A DNA stretch of 64,000 bases from contig CAJOIE010000003.1 in the NCBI GenBank assembly GCA_905234605.1, positions 124,001 through 188,000 of the forward strand. The letters run 5' to 3'. Each line of letters starts with the position of its first letter. The first letter of the stretch is position 1. Source of the DNA: an uncultured Bacteroidaceae bacterium. GTDB taxonomy: Bacteria; Bacteroidota; Bacteroidia; Bacteroidales; Bacteroidaceae. Shown here piece after piece: positions 24,519-33,107 of the stretch. The notes under the pieces are model-generated. The model was not told where the DNA came from. It was given only the letters and a program-made list of their open reading frames with translations, and did no database searches. The position numbers were made by a program, and so were the translations under genes.

Positions 24519-26407
24519 TCGGCCAGCCGGCGGTAGAACGGGTGGCGGCACAGCGTCTGACGTGCTCCCACGAGTATCAGTTTCATGCGTGCACGGGTGA
24601 TGGCCACGTTCATGCGGCGCAGGTCGCGCAGGAAGCCTATGTCGCCCTCAGCGTTGGAGCGCACGAGGCTTATCACTATGATGTCGCGCTCCTGCCCCTG
24701 GAAGCCGTCGACCGTAGCCACGGTGATTGCCTTGCGCCAGGGACGCCACGTGCGGTCGCGCCGCAACAGCTGGCGCAGCAGCGTCACCTGCCCCTTGTAG
24801 GGCGATATGATGCCAACGTCTATATTCTCCTCGCGCAGGCGGTCGGTGCCAATCCTTTCAAAATAGCGTTGCAAGGTCGACAGCGTGAGTTCTGCCTCGA
24901 CCATATTGGCACGCGACAGGCCATGCACCTGCTCGCCCGCAGCCTCCATGTCCGACGTGTCGATCCACTCCACGGCCGTGTCCCAGTCAAGTATGCCGCG
25001 GTATTTCACCTCGGGAGCACTCTGCAAGGCACCGCCATAGAACTCCTGGTTGGGAAACTGCATGATGGTGTCGCACATGCGGTATTGCATAGTGAGCAGC
25101 GACACTGCCTGCGGCTTGCGCTCCACCACACACTGCATGAGCGTGCGGTCGAGACCTCCGCGCATGGCTTCCACCGACTTCACCGTGGGCGGCAGTTGCT
25201 GGTGGTCGCCGGCGAGCACCACACGGTGCGCCTTCCGGATGGCAATCCACGTGGCAGCCTCAAGTGCCTGCGCGGCTTCGTCGACGAAGAGAGTGTTGAA
25301 GCGCGTGCCCTCGAGAAGGCGCGAGGCACTGCCGGCCAGTGTGCATGCCACCACGCGCGTGTCGTCCATGATGGCCTGGTGTATGGCCACCTCGAGCTCG
25401 GTGGCACGCTCCTTGAGGCGCGCTATGCGCTGATGGCGGTCGCCGCTGGCAGAGCTCTTCGAGGCATACGCCTCGCGCAAGGCGCGCCTCACTCCCCACA
25501 AGTCCTGATAGAGTGCATGTGCCTCGAACCGACGCTCATAGGTGAAGGAGAGCATCTTGTCGGTCACACGCGTGGGATGGCCTATCCGCAGCACGCTCAG
25601 CCCGCGGTCCACGAGCTTCTCGGCTATCCAGTCGACAGCCATATTGCTCTGCGCGCACACCAGCACCTGGTTCTCGCGTCGCAAGGTCTCGTAGATGGCC
25701 TCCACGAGAGTGGTGGTCTTGCCAGTGCCCGGAGGGCCGTGCACCACGGCCACGTCCTTGGCCCACAGCACCTCGTTGACAGCCGCCTGCTGGCTCACGT
25801 TGAGCCAGGGGAAGCGCACAGGGGCAAACGTGTACTTGCCTATAGGCATCTGGCCGTGCAGCATCTCGCGCAGCTCGGCCAGTCGCCCGTCCTTAGCCGC
25901 AATGACACGGTCCAGGGCCTCGAACATGAGGCGGTAGGTCTGCTCGTCAAGATAGAGCTGCACGCCCACGCGGTCTGCACTGCGCAATGCGGTGACAGCC
26001 TCCTCCGACGGCAGCGACACCACCATGCGCGAGCCATCGGTGTAGACCACGTGGGCCACCCATCCGAAATAGTGCAGCATCCCGCCCGTGCCGTGACGCA
26101 TGCCCGAGGCATCCTCGCTGAAGAAGCACACAGGCTTGCCAGGCTCGAAGAGCGTCTGCTCCTCGTCGGGGCTGTCGGTCGTCATCTGTGCTACAGCATC
26201 AGTGCGCGTGAGTTCAACGACATACTGGTTGAGCGAGTTGTAGTAGCTTCGCCCGATGGCCAGCGGATGCCACGCCAGCCCACGACGCACCTTATGCTCT
26301 ATGCCCGTGGCCTCGGTGAGCCGCTGGAACTCCTCCCGCTCGTGGGCATATTCCACCTGGAGCAGGGCACGTTGCTGTTGCAGGAGCACGACGGCAGACG
26401 AAGGCAT
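24497..26407 (-). CDS. Superfamily 1 helicase (IGHMBP2/UPF1-like)
   Basis: A 636-residue AAA-domain helicase of the Upf1-like group. Visible motifs are Walker A GPPGTGKTT at about 224-232, Walker B LFVDEAAQALEA (DEAA box), the Q-rich motif III (VLAGDHQQLPPTV) and the motif V/VI pair VDGFQGQERDIIVISLVRSN and MNVAITRARMKL. These proteins unwind DNA or RNA 5' to 3'; the bacterial role is poorly known. It is transcribed on the minus strand just after nadD (12 bp gap) and converges on the BT_3928-like gene. Confidence 0.92.
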   Translation of the reverse strand: MPSSAVVLLQQQRALLQVEYAHEREEFQRLTEATGIEHKVRRGLAWHPLAIGRSYYNSLNQYVVELTRTDAVAQMTTDSPDEEQTLFEPGKPVCFFSEDASGMRHGTGGMLHYFGWVAHVVYTDGSRMVVSLPSEEAVTALRSADRVGVQLYLDEQTYRLMFEALDRVIAAKDGRLAELREMLHGQMPIGKYTFAPVRFPWLNVSQQAAVNEVLWAKDVAVVHGPPGTGKTTTLVEAIYETLRRENQVLVCAQSNMAVDWIAEKLVDRGLSVLRIGHPTRVTDKMLSFTYERRFEAHALYQDLWGVRRALREAYASKSSASGDRHQRIARLKERATELEVAIHQAIMDDTRVVACTLAGSASRLLEGTRFNTLFVDEAAQALEAATWIAIRKAHRVVLAGDHQQLPPTVKSVEAMRGGLDRTLMQCVVERKPQAVSLLTMQYRMCDTIMQFPNQEFYGGALQSAPEVKYRGILDWDTAVEWIDTSDMEAAGEQVHGLSRANMVEAELTLSTLQRYFERIGTDRLREENIDVGIISPYKGQVTLLRQLLRRDRTWRPWRKAITVATVDGFQGQERDIIVISLVRSNAEGDIGFLRDLRRMNVAITRARMKLILVGARQTLCRHPFYRRLADYVDSRW

Positions 26408-26419
26408 GGCAGTACGGCG

Positions 26420-27028
26420 TCAGTGGTTAGTGTTACGGCAATAGCCATACCACCCGTGAGCGCGTATGGCATCCCACACGGCGGGCGCAAGCCCCTCGCC
26501 ACGGTAATCCTGGTCGGTGGCTATGGCATGGCGTATCGCGGTGGAGGAATAAGGGAACAGCGGCGCATCCAGCAGCTGCACCCCTTGCGGCAGCGTGGCG
26601 GCAGCGATGTCGTGGCCCGCACGGGGATAGACAATGATGTCGTGACGGGCAAGAATCTCGTCGGCACGGTGCCACTCATGGAAGCGCAGCCAGTTGTCGG
26701 CACCCACCACAAGCACGAAGTCCGTCCCAGGGTAGGCATCGTGCAAGGCGGCAAGCGTGTGAACCATGTAGGACGGGCGTGGCAGATGACACTCAAAGTC
26801 GGTCACGCGCACACCCGCCATGCCCTCTACGGCCAGACGCGCCAGCAGCAGGCGGGCATCGTCGGCAAGCAGTCCGGCCGAGGGCTTGAGGGGGTTCTGC
26901 GGAGACACCATAAACCATAGCTCCGACACCCTGCACCGTCGCAGCACACACCCTGCAAGGTCTGTGTGACCACGGTGCAGGGGGTTGAAGCTCCCCCCGT
27001 AGAGTGCTATACGCTCCCGTGAAGGCAC
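26420..27028 (-). CDS. nadD: Nicotinate-nucleotide adenylyltransferase
   Basis: Makes deamido-NAD from NaMN and ATP. The 202-residue protein carries GGSFNPLHRGH (the (H/T)xGH nucleotidyltransferase motif) at 11-21, the VVGADNWLRFHEW segment and the C-terminal SSTAIR motif. The open frame extends upstream into gmk, but the most likely start is GTG 27028, 4 bp after the gmk stop, which gives VPSRERIALYGGSFNP at a normal distance. This start is inferred; no in-frame ATG lies in the right place. Part of the minus-strand run yicC, gmk, nadD, helicase. Confidence 0.9.
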   Translation of the reverse strand: MPSRERIALYGGSFNPLHRGHTDLAGCVLRRCRVSELWFMVSPQNPLKPSAGLLADDARLLLARLAVEGMAGVRVTDFECHLPRPSYMVHTLAALHDAYPGTDFVLVVGADNWLRFHEWHRADEILARHDIIVYPRAGHDIAAATLPQGVQLLDAPLFPYSSTAIRHAIATDQDYRGEGLAPAVWDAIRAHGWYGYCRNTNH

Positions 27029-27032
27029 GTCC

Positions 27033-27608
27033 CTAATCTCCGTTAACAAACTGATTGATAATGGCGTAGGCTTCAGCCTGCGCATCGGCAAGCTTATCGT
27101 TGACCACCACGCGGTCGAAGTGCGGAGCCCGCGAGAGCTCGTAGGCAGCACGCTCTATGCGTTTCTCTATATCCTCGGGGGCTTCGGTGGCACGCCCCTC
27201 CAGACGCTGCCGCACCACCTCAATGCTTGGCGGCTGGATGAAGAGGCTCAGCGCGCGGTCGCCATACAGGGCCTTCACGCGCTCGCCGCCATTGACGTCG
27301 AGGTCGACCACTACGTTGTAGCCCTCGGCAAGCTGCCGTTCCACCTTGTCCTTGAGGGTGCCGTAGTAGATGCCGGCGTACACCTGCTCATACTCCACGA
27401 AGGCATTCTGGGAGATGAGCGCACGGAACTCGTCGGGCGAGATGAAGTAGTAGTCCCGCCCGTGCTGCTCCTGTCCGCGCGGAGACCGCGTGGTGGCCGA
27501 GATGGAGAACACGAGGCGCAGCTCGGGCTGCGCCATGAGGTGCTTGATGATGGTACTCTTGCCGCTGCCGCTGGGTGCGGAGATAATGATTACCTTGCCC
27601 TTTTTCAT
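27033..27608 (-). CDS. gmk: Guanylate kinase
   Basis: Phosphorylates GMP to GDP in the cytoplasm. The 191-residue enzyme has the P-loop APSGSGKST at 11-19, the GMP-binding segment STTRSPRGQEQHGRDYYF-like (residues 38-57), and the QPPSIEVVRQRLEGR lid/helix region typical of Gmk. Length is standard. It follows yicC by 28 bp and precedes nadD, a gene order common in Bacteroidales. Confidence 0.96.
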   Translation of the reverse strand: MKKGKVIIISAPSGSGKSTIIKHLMAQPELRLVFSISATTRSPRGQEQHGRDYYFISPDEFRALISQNAFVEYEQVYAGIYYGTLKDKVERQLAEGYNVVVDLDVNGGERVKALYGDRALSLFIQPPSIEVVRQRLEGRATEAPEDIEKRIERAAYELSRAPHFDRVVVNDKLADAQAEAYAIINQFVNGD

Positions 27609-27636
27609 GACTATATGCTTTGCTTGAGCGGTGCCG

Positions 27637-28515
27637 CTACATTACGTTCAGCACCTGTTCCTTTATCTGCTCCAGCTCGTCCTTCATGCGCACCACGATG
27701 TTCTGCATCTCGGCAATGTTGCTCTTGCTGCCGGTGGTGTTGATCTCGCGCCCCATCTCCTGCGCAATGAAGCCCAGCTTCTTGCCCTGCCCGTGGCCGT
27801 CGCGCATGGTCTGGCGGAAGTAGGCCAGATGGTTCTCCAGTCGCTGCTTCTCCTCGCTGATGTCGAGCTTCTCGATGTAGTATATCATCTCCTGCTCAAG
27901 GCGCCCCATGTCGACCTGCACCTCACGGATGCTCTTCAGGCCCTCGAGTATGCGGGAGCGTATCTTCTCCACGCGTGCCTTCTCAAAAGGCTCTATCTGA
28001 GCCAACAGGCTCTCTATGTTGTCGACCTTCTCGTTGAACTTAGCCTCGAGCGCGGCTCCCTCCTGCCGGCGGAAGTCCATCAGGCGGTCTATAGCCTGTG
28101 CAGCCACGGCCGATGCCACGGCCCACTCCGCGTCGGTGAGCTCCTCTGCCTCCGGCTTGCCCATCACGTCGGGCAGGCGCAACAGCGTGGGGAGCCACAT
28201 AGCCTCGGGCTCAACGACATCGAGCTCACGGGCCAGGGCACGGAGGTGGTCAACGTAGGAGCGCACCACCTGGTCGTTGATGGGTGCCACGGCGGGAGCG
28301 GCATCGTGCTCAATGTAGAGGGCAAACTCCACCTTGCCCCTTTCAAGACGGGTGCTGATGAGCGAGCGCAGCTCCATCTCCCGCTCGCGATAGAGGGGGG
28401 CGATGCGCGTCTGCAAGTCAAGAGCCTTGCTGTTGAGCGACTTTATCTCGGCAGTAATCTTCTTGCCTGAATATTCGGCAGAAGCCTTGCCGAAACCTGT
28501 CATGGATAGTATCAT
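27637..28515 (-). CDS. YicC-family endoribonuclease
   Basis: A 292-residue member of the YicC family (YicC N-terminal domain plus DUF1732); a member in E. coli has been shown to act as an endoribonuclease on small RNAs. The start MILSMTGFGKASAEYSGKK and the internal EIKSLNSKALDLQTRI motif are diagnostic, and the C-terminal EMGREINTTGSKSN motif is also present. A TACCTTTG promoter lies 32 bp upstream, so it is the first gene of the yicC, gmk, nadD, helicase run. Confidence 0.93.
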   Translation of the reverse strand: MILSMTGFGKASAEYSGKKITAEIKSLNSKALDLQTRIAPLYREREMELRSLISTRLERGKVEFALYIEHDAAPAVAPINDQVVRSYVDHLRALARELDVVEPEAMWLPTLLRLPDVMGKPEAEELTDAEWAVASAVAAQAIDRLMDFRRQEGAALEAKFNEKVDNIESLLAQIEPFEKARVEKIRSRILEGLKSIREVQVDMGRLEQEMIYYIEKLDISEEKQRLENHLAYFRQTMRDGHGQGKKLGFIAQEMGREINTTGSKSNIAEMQNIVVRMKDELEQIKEQVLNVM

Positions 28516-28546
28516 AGTGACTGCTTGAGTGACTTGTAATGCGGCA

Positions 28547-28554
28547 CAAAGGTA
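28547..28554 (-). promoter_or_regulatory. -7 element for the yicC operon
   Basis: Minus-strand TACCTTTG, an exact consensus match, 32 bp before the yicC ATG. Confidence 0.65.
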
Positions 28555-28684
28555 AGGTTAAACAATCAAAAAACTGCCCGTGCACGGCCTATAATAGATA
28601 ATATTCACGACCTTTGCAAGCCACGGGGCATGCACCACGCACGCACCGCAGCATCTTTCTCCCTACGCCAAGCACAGCAACCAC

Positions 28685-29386
28685 ATGGCATGCATACTAC
28701 ATATTGAGACCAGCACACGCGTCTGCTCCGTAGCCGTGAGCCAGGACAGTGCCGTCATCTTCGACAAAGCCGACTTCGAGGGTCCCAACCACGCCACCGT
28801 GTGCGCGCCCTTCGTGGCCGAGGCCCTGAGCTTCGCCGAGAGACATGCCATACCCCTCGATGCCGTAGCCGTATCGTCGGGTCCAGGCAGCTACACAGGC
28901 CTGCGCATCGGAGTGTCCACGGCCAAGGGCGTGGCCTACGGGCGCGGTGTGCCACTGATAGACGTGTCCACACTCGAGCTCCTGTGCGTGCCCGTGCTGC
29001 TCTATCACGACGACGTGCCCGACGACGCCCTCTTCGTGCCCATGCTCGACGCACGCCGCATGGAAGTGTACGCCGCCGTCTACGACCGCGCCCTGCACGC
29101 CAGGCGTCAGCCGGCAGCCGACATCGTGGATGCCACTACCTACGCTGAATGGCTCAACGCCGGCCACGTGTGCTTCTTCGGCCCGGGAGCAGCCAAGTGC
29201 AAGGCCGCTATCAATCACCCCAACGCCATCTTCATCGACAGCATCGACCCTTTGGCCAAATACATGCAGCCATTAGCCGAGAAGGCTCTGGCCCAAGGCT
29301 GCACGGCCGACGTGGCCTACATGGAGCCCTTCTACCTCAAGGACTTCGTGGCTACAAAGCCACGCGACCTGCTTCACACCAACTGA
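28685..29386 (+). CDS. tsaB: tRNA threonylcarbamoyladenosine biosynthesis protein TsaB
   Basis: A 233-residue ASKHA-fold partner of TsaD needed to make t6A on tRNAs that read ANN codons. It starts MACILHIETSTRVCSVAVS and has the conserved SSGPGSYTGLRIGVSTAKG motif at about residue 65-83, which is diagnostic for TsaB. The C-terminus is typical of the Bacteroidetes type (YMEPFYLKDFVATKP). It heads the plus-strand run tsaB, DUF4290, murA, rimM, dxr, rseP. Confidence 0.94.
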   Translation: MACILHIETSTRVCSVAVSQDSAVIFDKADFEGPNHATVCAPFVAEALSFAERHAIPLDAVAVSSGPGSYTGLRIGVSTAKGVAYGRGVPLIDVSTLELLCVPVLLYHDDVPDDALFVPMLDARRMEVYAAVYDRALHARRQPAADIVDATTYAEWLNAGHVCFFGPGAAKCKAAINHPNAIFIDSIDPLAKYMQPLAEKALAQGCTADVAYMEPFYLKDFVATKPRDLLHTN

Positions 29387-29402
29387 CAACACACCCGACA
29401 CG

Positions 29403-29984
29403 ATGACATACAACACCCAACGCGAGCAGCTCCAGATGCGTGAATACGGACGCCTGCTGCAAGACATGGTGGATGAGTGCCTGACCATTGAGGAACGCGA
29501 CGAGCGCCAGCGTTGCGCCGAGACCATCGTGCGCATCATGGCCACACTCCATCCCAACACCAAGCAGATGCCCGACTACGGCGAGAAGCTATGGAACCAC
29601 CTCGCCCACATCTCAGGCTACCGCCTCGACATCGACTACCCCTACCCCATCACCCGCTCTGACGCACAGGCCGAGAAGCCCAAGCCGCTGAAGTATCCCA
29701 TGCAGCGCATACGCTTCCGCCACTATGGCCACATCACCGAAGCCTTCATGCACCAGATAGTGAAGCTCGAGGATGCCGCCGAGCGCGAGCGTCTCACCGC
29801 CATGATGGCCAACTACATGAAGCGCAGCCTCTACAACTGGCACCGCGACGCGATGGACGACGGCAAGGTGGAAGCCGACATCGCAGCCTACACCGAGGGC
29901 ATGGCACAGCTGCCTGCCGACTTCCGCTTCGCATCGGCCACCACAGGACACCTGCCAGGCAACAAAAAGAAGAAGCGCAGATGA
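29403..29984 (+). CDS. DUF4290-domain protein
   Basis: A 193-residue cytoplasmic protein of a Bacteroidetes-specific family. The typical start MTYNTQREQLQMREYGR and the following ATLHPNTKQMPDYGEKLWNHLAHIS stretch (cited by position, residues 43-67) match DUF4290. The C-terminus is a lysine/arginine tail (GNKKKKRR). Function unknown; the constant position before murA suggests a role in envelope or RNA metabolism but nothing is shown. Its stop overlaps the murA start (ATGA). Confidence 0.88.
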   Translation: MTYNTQREQLQMREYGRLLQDMVDECLTIEERDERQRCAETIVRIMATLHPNTKQMPDYGEKLWNHLAHISGYRLDIDYPYPITRSDAQAEKPKPLKYPMQRIRFRHYGHITEAFMHQIVKLEDAAERERLTAMMANYMKRSLYNWHRDAMDDGKVEADIAAYTEGMAQLPADFRFASATTGHLPGNKKKKRR

Positions 29985-31288
29985 GTGCCTTTCGCATAGA
30001 GGGAGGCCACAGCCTCAGCGGCACCATCACGCCCCAGGGAGCCAAGAACGAGGCCCTGCAGGTGCTCTCGGCCACGCTGCTCACCAACGAGCCCGTGCGC
30101 ATCAGCAACATACCCGACATTGCCGACGTCAACCACCAGATACAGCTCCTGCAGGACATCGGCGTAAAGACCACATGCCACGGCAAGGGCGACTACACGT
30201 TCTGTGCCGACAGCATCAACACAGCCTTCCTGCAGAGCGACACCTTCCTGGAGCGCTCGGCCAAGCTGCGCGGCAGCATCATGCTCATAGGCCCGCTGCT
30301 GGCACGCTTCGGCCGCGCCATGGTGGCCAAGCCTGGAGGCGACAAGATAGGGCGCCGCCGCGTGGACACCCACTTCCTCGGCTTGAGTGCGCTGGGTGCC
30401 ACCTTCAGCTACGACAGCGAGCGCGAACTCTTCGACATCACTGCGCCAAGCCTGCACGGTGCCTACATGCTGCTCGACGAAGCCTCCCTCACCGGCACGG
30501 CCAACATCATCATGGCCGCCGTGACGGCCAAGGGAGCCACCACCATATATAATGCAGCCTGCGAGCCCTACGTGCAGCAGCTGTGCCGCATGCTCATACG
30601 CATGGGAGCACACATCGAGGGCCTGGCCTCGAACCGCCTGACCATATATGGTGTGGAGCGTCTCTGCGGCACGTCGCACCACCTCCTGCCCGACATGATC
30701 GAAGTGGGCTCATTCATCGGCATGGCTGCCATGTGCGGCAACGGCATCACCATCAAGGATGTCTGCTACGACGAACTGGGCATCATCCCCTACACCTTCA
30801 CGCGTCTGGGCATCACCATAGAGCGGCACGGCGACGACATCTACATCCCCCACCACGACAGCTACGAGATAGAGTCGTTCATCGACGGCTCCTTCATGAC
30901 GTTTGCCGATGCCCCCTGGCCTGGCCTGACGCCCGACCTGCTGAGCGTGCTCCTCGTGGTGTCCACCCAGGCCAAGGGCTCCGTGCTCATTCACCAGAAG
31001 ATGTTCGAGAGCCGCCTCTTCTTCGTAGACAAGCTTATCGACATGGGTGCACAGATAATACTCTGCGACCCCCACCGCGCCGTCGTCGTGGGTCACGACC
31101 ACAAGCTGCGCCTGCGTGGCGGCCGCATGACGTCGCCCGACATCCGTGCCGGCATTGCCCTGCTCATCGCCGCCATGAGCGCCGACGGCGTGAGCACCAT
31201 AAGCAACATCGAGCAGATCGACCGTGGCTACGAGAACATCGACCAGCGTCTGAACGCTCTCGGCGCACACATCTCACGCACAGACTGA
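29981..31288 (+). CDS. murA: UDP-N-acetylglucosamine 1-carboxyvinyltransferase, Asp-type active site
   Basis: Adds enolpyruvate from PEP to UDP-GlcNAc, the first committed step of peptidoglycan synthesis. The 435-residue protein has K22-N23 in TPQGAKNEA and the usual inside-out alpha/beta fold motifs. In the active-site loop the cysteine that attacks PEP in E. coli (PGGC) is aspartate: KPGGDKIGRRR, D121. Enzymes with Asp at this site stay active but are not alkylated by fosfomycin. Starts in the DUF4290 stop and precedes rimM by 9 bp. Confidence 0.95.
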   Translation: MSAFRIEGGHSLSGTITPQGAKNEALQVLSATLLTNEPVRISNIPDIADVNHQIQLLQDIGVKTTCHGKGDYTFCADSINTAFLQSDTFLERSAKLRGSIMLIGPLLARFGRAMVAKPGGDKIGRRRVDTHFLGLSALGATFSYDSERELFDITAPSLHGAYMLLDEASLTGTANIIMAAVTAKGATTIYNAACEPYVQQLCRMLIRMGAHIEGLASNRLTIYGVERLCGTSHHLLPDMIEVGSFIGMAAMCGNGITIKDVCYDELGIIPYTFTRLGITIERHGDDIYIPHHDSYEIESFIDGSFMTFADAPWPGLTPDLLSVLLVVSTQAKGSVLIHQKMFESRLFFVDKLIDMGAQIILCDPHRAVVVGHDHKLRLRGGRMTSPDIRAGIALLIAAMSADGVSTISNIEQIDRGYENIDQRLNALGAHISRTD

Positions 31289-31297
31289 AGCCCGCCG

Positions 31298-31831
31298 ATG
31301 CTCCACGAGAACGATGTATACAAGATAGGCACCATCACACGCTGCCACGGCGTGCGCGGTGAGGTGGCCATGCGTTTCACCGACGACGTGTGGGACCGCA
31401 CGGACGCCGACTACCTCTTCTGCCGCATGGACGGTCTGCTCGTGCCGTTCTTTCTCGAGGAGTGGCGTTTCCGCTCCGACGACGTAGCCCTGCTCAAGTT
31501 TGCCGACGTGGACGATGCCGACACCGCCCGGCGCATGGTGGGAGCCGATGTGTGCTTCCCCAAGGCACTCACGCCCGATGCCGTGGCCGCCGAAGATGTC
31601 ACGTGGCAGATGCTGACAGGCTTCGAGGTGTGGCAGCAGGGCGCAGCATCGCCTCTGGGCACCGTGGAGGCGGTGCTCGACCAGACGGCCAACATACTGC
31701 TCAGCATACGCACCACTGGCGGCAGCGAGGTGCTCGTGCCAGCCCACGAGGACTTCATCGTCAGCGCCGACCACGTGCAGCGCCGCCTGCTGGTCAGCGT
31801 GCCCGACGAGCTTCTCTCCCTCAACGCTTAG
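31298..31831 (+). CDS. rimM: 16S rRNA processing protein RimM
   Basis: Assists maturation of the 30S head domain and binds S19. The 177-residue protein starts with the RimM N-terminal domain (VYKIGTITRCHGVRGEVAMRF, the G-x-H-G-x-x-G-E motif) and has the PRC-barrel half with GTVEAVLDQTANILLSI and the C-terminal VLVPAHEDFIV motif. Length is normal. It lies between murA and dxr in one operon-like run. Confidence 0.93.
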   Translation: MLHENDVYKIGTITRCHGVRGEVAMRFTDDVWDRTDADYLFCRMDGLLVPFFLEEWRFRSDDVALLKFADVDDADTARRMVGADVCFPKALTPDAVAAEDVTWQMLTGFEVWQQGAASPLGTVEAVLDQTANILLSIRTTGGSEVLVPAHEDFIVSADHVQRRLLVSVPDELLSLNA

Positions 31832-31853
31832 ACTCAACCATCAATCACCCCAC

Positions 31854-33017
31854 ATGCAACCCACTCGCAAGAAACAGATAGCCATCCTGGGCTCCACGGG
31901 CAGCATAGGCACACAGGCCCTCGACGTCATTGCTGCCCACCCCGACCGTTTCGAGGCACGTGTGCTCACGGCAGCCAACCGCTGGCAGCTGCTGGCCGAG
32001 CAGGCCCGCCGCTTCGTGCCTGCCGCCGTGGTCATTGCAGGCGAGCAGCACTACGAGCCACTGCGCGAAGCCCTGGCCGACTTGCCCATCGCCGTCTACG
32101 CCGGCAGCGACGCACTCTGTCAGGTGGTCACCTCGCAGGAAGTAGACATGGTGCTCACGGCCATGGTGGGCTTTGCCGGCCTGGCACCCACGATAGCCGC
32201 CATACGTGCCGGCAAAGCCATCGCCCTGGCCAACAAGGAGACCATGGTGGTGGCCGGCGAGCTCATCAACAGCCTGGCGCGCGAGCACCGCGTGCCCATC
32301 CTGCCGGTGGACAGCGAGCACTCGGCCATCTTCCAGAGCCTCATGGGTGAGGTGTCGCCGATAGAAAAAATCATACTCACAGCCTCCGGAGGCCCCTTCC
32401 GCACCTTCACGACAGAGCAGCTGCAAGGCGTCACGCCAGCCATGGCACTGCGACATCCCAACTGGGACATGGGGGCAAAGATCACCATCGACTCAGCCAC
32501 GATGATGAACAAGGGCTTCGAGGTCATCGAGGCCAAGTGGCTCTTCGGTGTCGAGGCAGAGCGCATACAGGTGGTGGTGCACCCGCAGAGCGTGGTGCAC
32601 TCGGCCGTGCAGTATGCCGACGGCGCGGTGAAGGCCCAGCTCGGCGTGCCCGACATGCGCGTGCCCATCCAGCTGGCATTCTCCTACCCTGAACGCCTCG
32701 CGAGCACCTTCGACCGCCTGGACTGGTATGCCATGCACGACCTCACCTTCGAGCGTCCCGACACGGAGCGTTTCCGCTGCCTGGCCTTAGCCTACGAGAG
32801 CCTGCGCCAGGGCGGCAACATGCCATGTATCGTCAACGCGGCCAACGAGGTGGTGAACCGCGCCTTCCTCGAAGAGCGGTGCTCCTTCCTGGCCATGGCC
32901 GACATCATCGCGCACGCCATGCAGCACACCCCCTTCATTGCACAACCCACCTACGACGACTACGTTGCCACCGACGCCGAAGCCCGCCGCATCGCCGCCG
33001 CCAGGCTGAAGTCTTAG
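31854..33017 (+). CDS. dxr: 1-deoxy-D-xylulose 5-phosphate reductoisomerase
   Basis: Converts DXP to methylerythritol phosphate with NADPH, the first committed MEP-pathway step and the target of fosmidomycin. The 387-residue protein has the nucleotide-binding ILGSTGSIGTQALDV motif at its start, the NKETMVVAGELI segment, the metal and substrate motif VDSEHSAIFQ, the GGPFR turn, and the catalytic-loop region with KWLFGVEAERIQVVVHPQS. It follows rimM by 22 bp and precedes rseP by 90 bp. The CDP-ME step, ispD, is encoded at 15.4 kb. Confidence 0.96.
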   Translation: MQPTRKKQIAILGSTGSIGTQALDVIAAHPDRFEARVLTAANRWQLLAEQARRFVPAAVVIAGEQHYEPLREALADLPIAVYAGSDALCQVVTSQEVDMVLTAMVGFAGLAPTIAAIRAGKAIALANKETMVVAGELINSLAREHRVPILPVDSEHSAIFQSLMGEVSPIEKIILTASGGPFRTFTTEQLQGVTPAMALRHPNWDMGAKITIDSATMMNKGFEVIEAKWLFGVEAERIQVVVHPQSVVHSAVQYADGAVKAQLGVPDMRVPIQLAFSYPERLASTFDRLDWYAMHDLTFERPDTERFRCLALAYESLRQGGNMPCIVNAANEVVNRAFLEERCSFLAMADIIAHAMQHTPFIAQPTYDDYVATDAEARRIAAARLKS

Positions 33018-33107
33018 CACACGCACCGATGCCGCCGACAGCCCACAGCACGGCAGCACGGCGATGGCATCCACCCATCAATAACCCTTAGCACACACGA
33101 CACGCTT

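Noticed and set aside
24422..26920. 832-residue plus-strand open frame opposite the helicase and nadD genes
   Set aside because: It is the antisense shadow of two conserved genes; its sequence is low-information (many His, Leu, Ala, Arg) and has no recognisable motifs.
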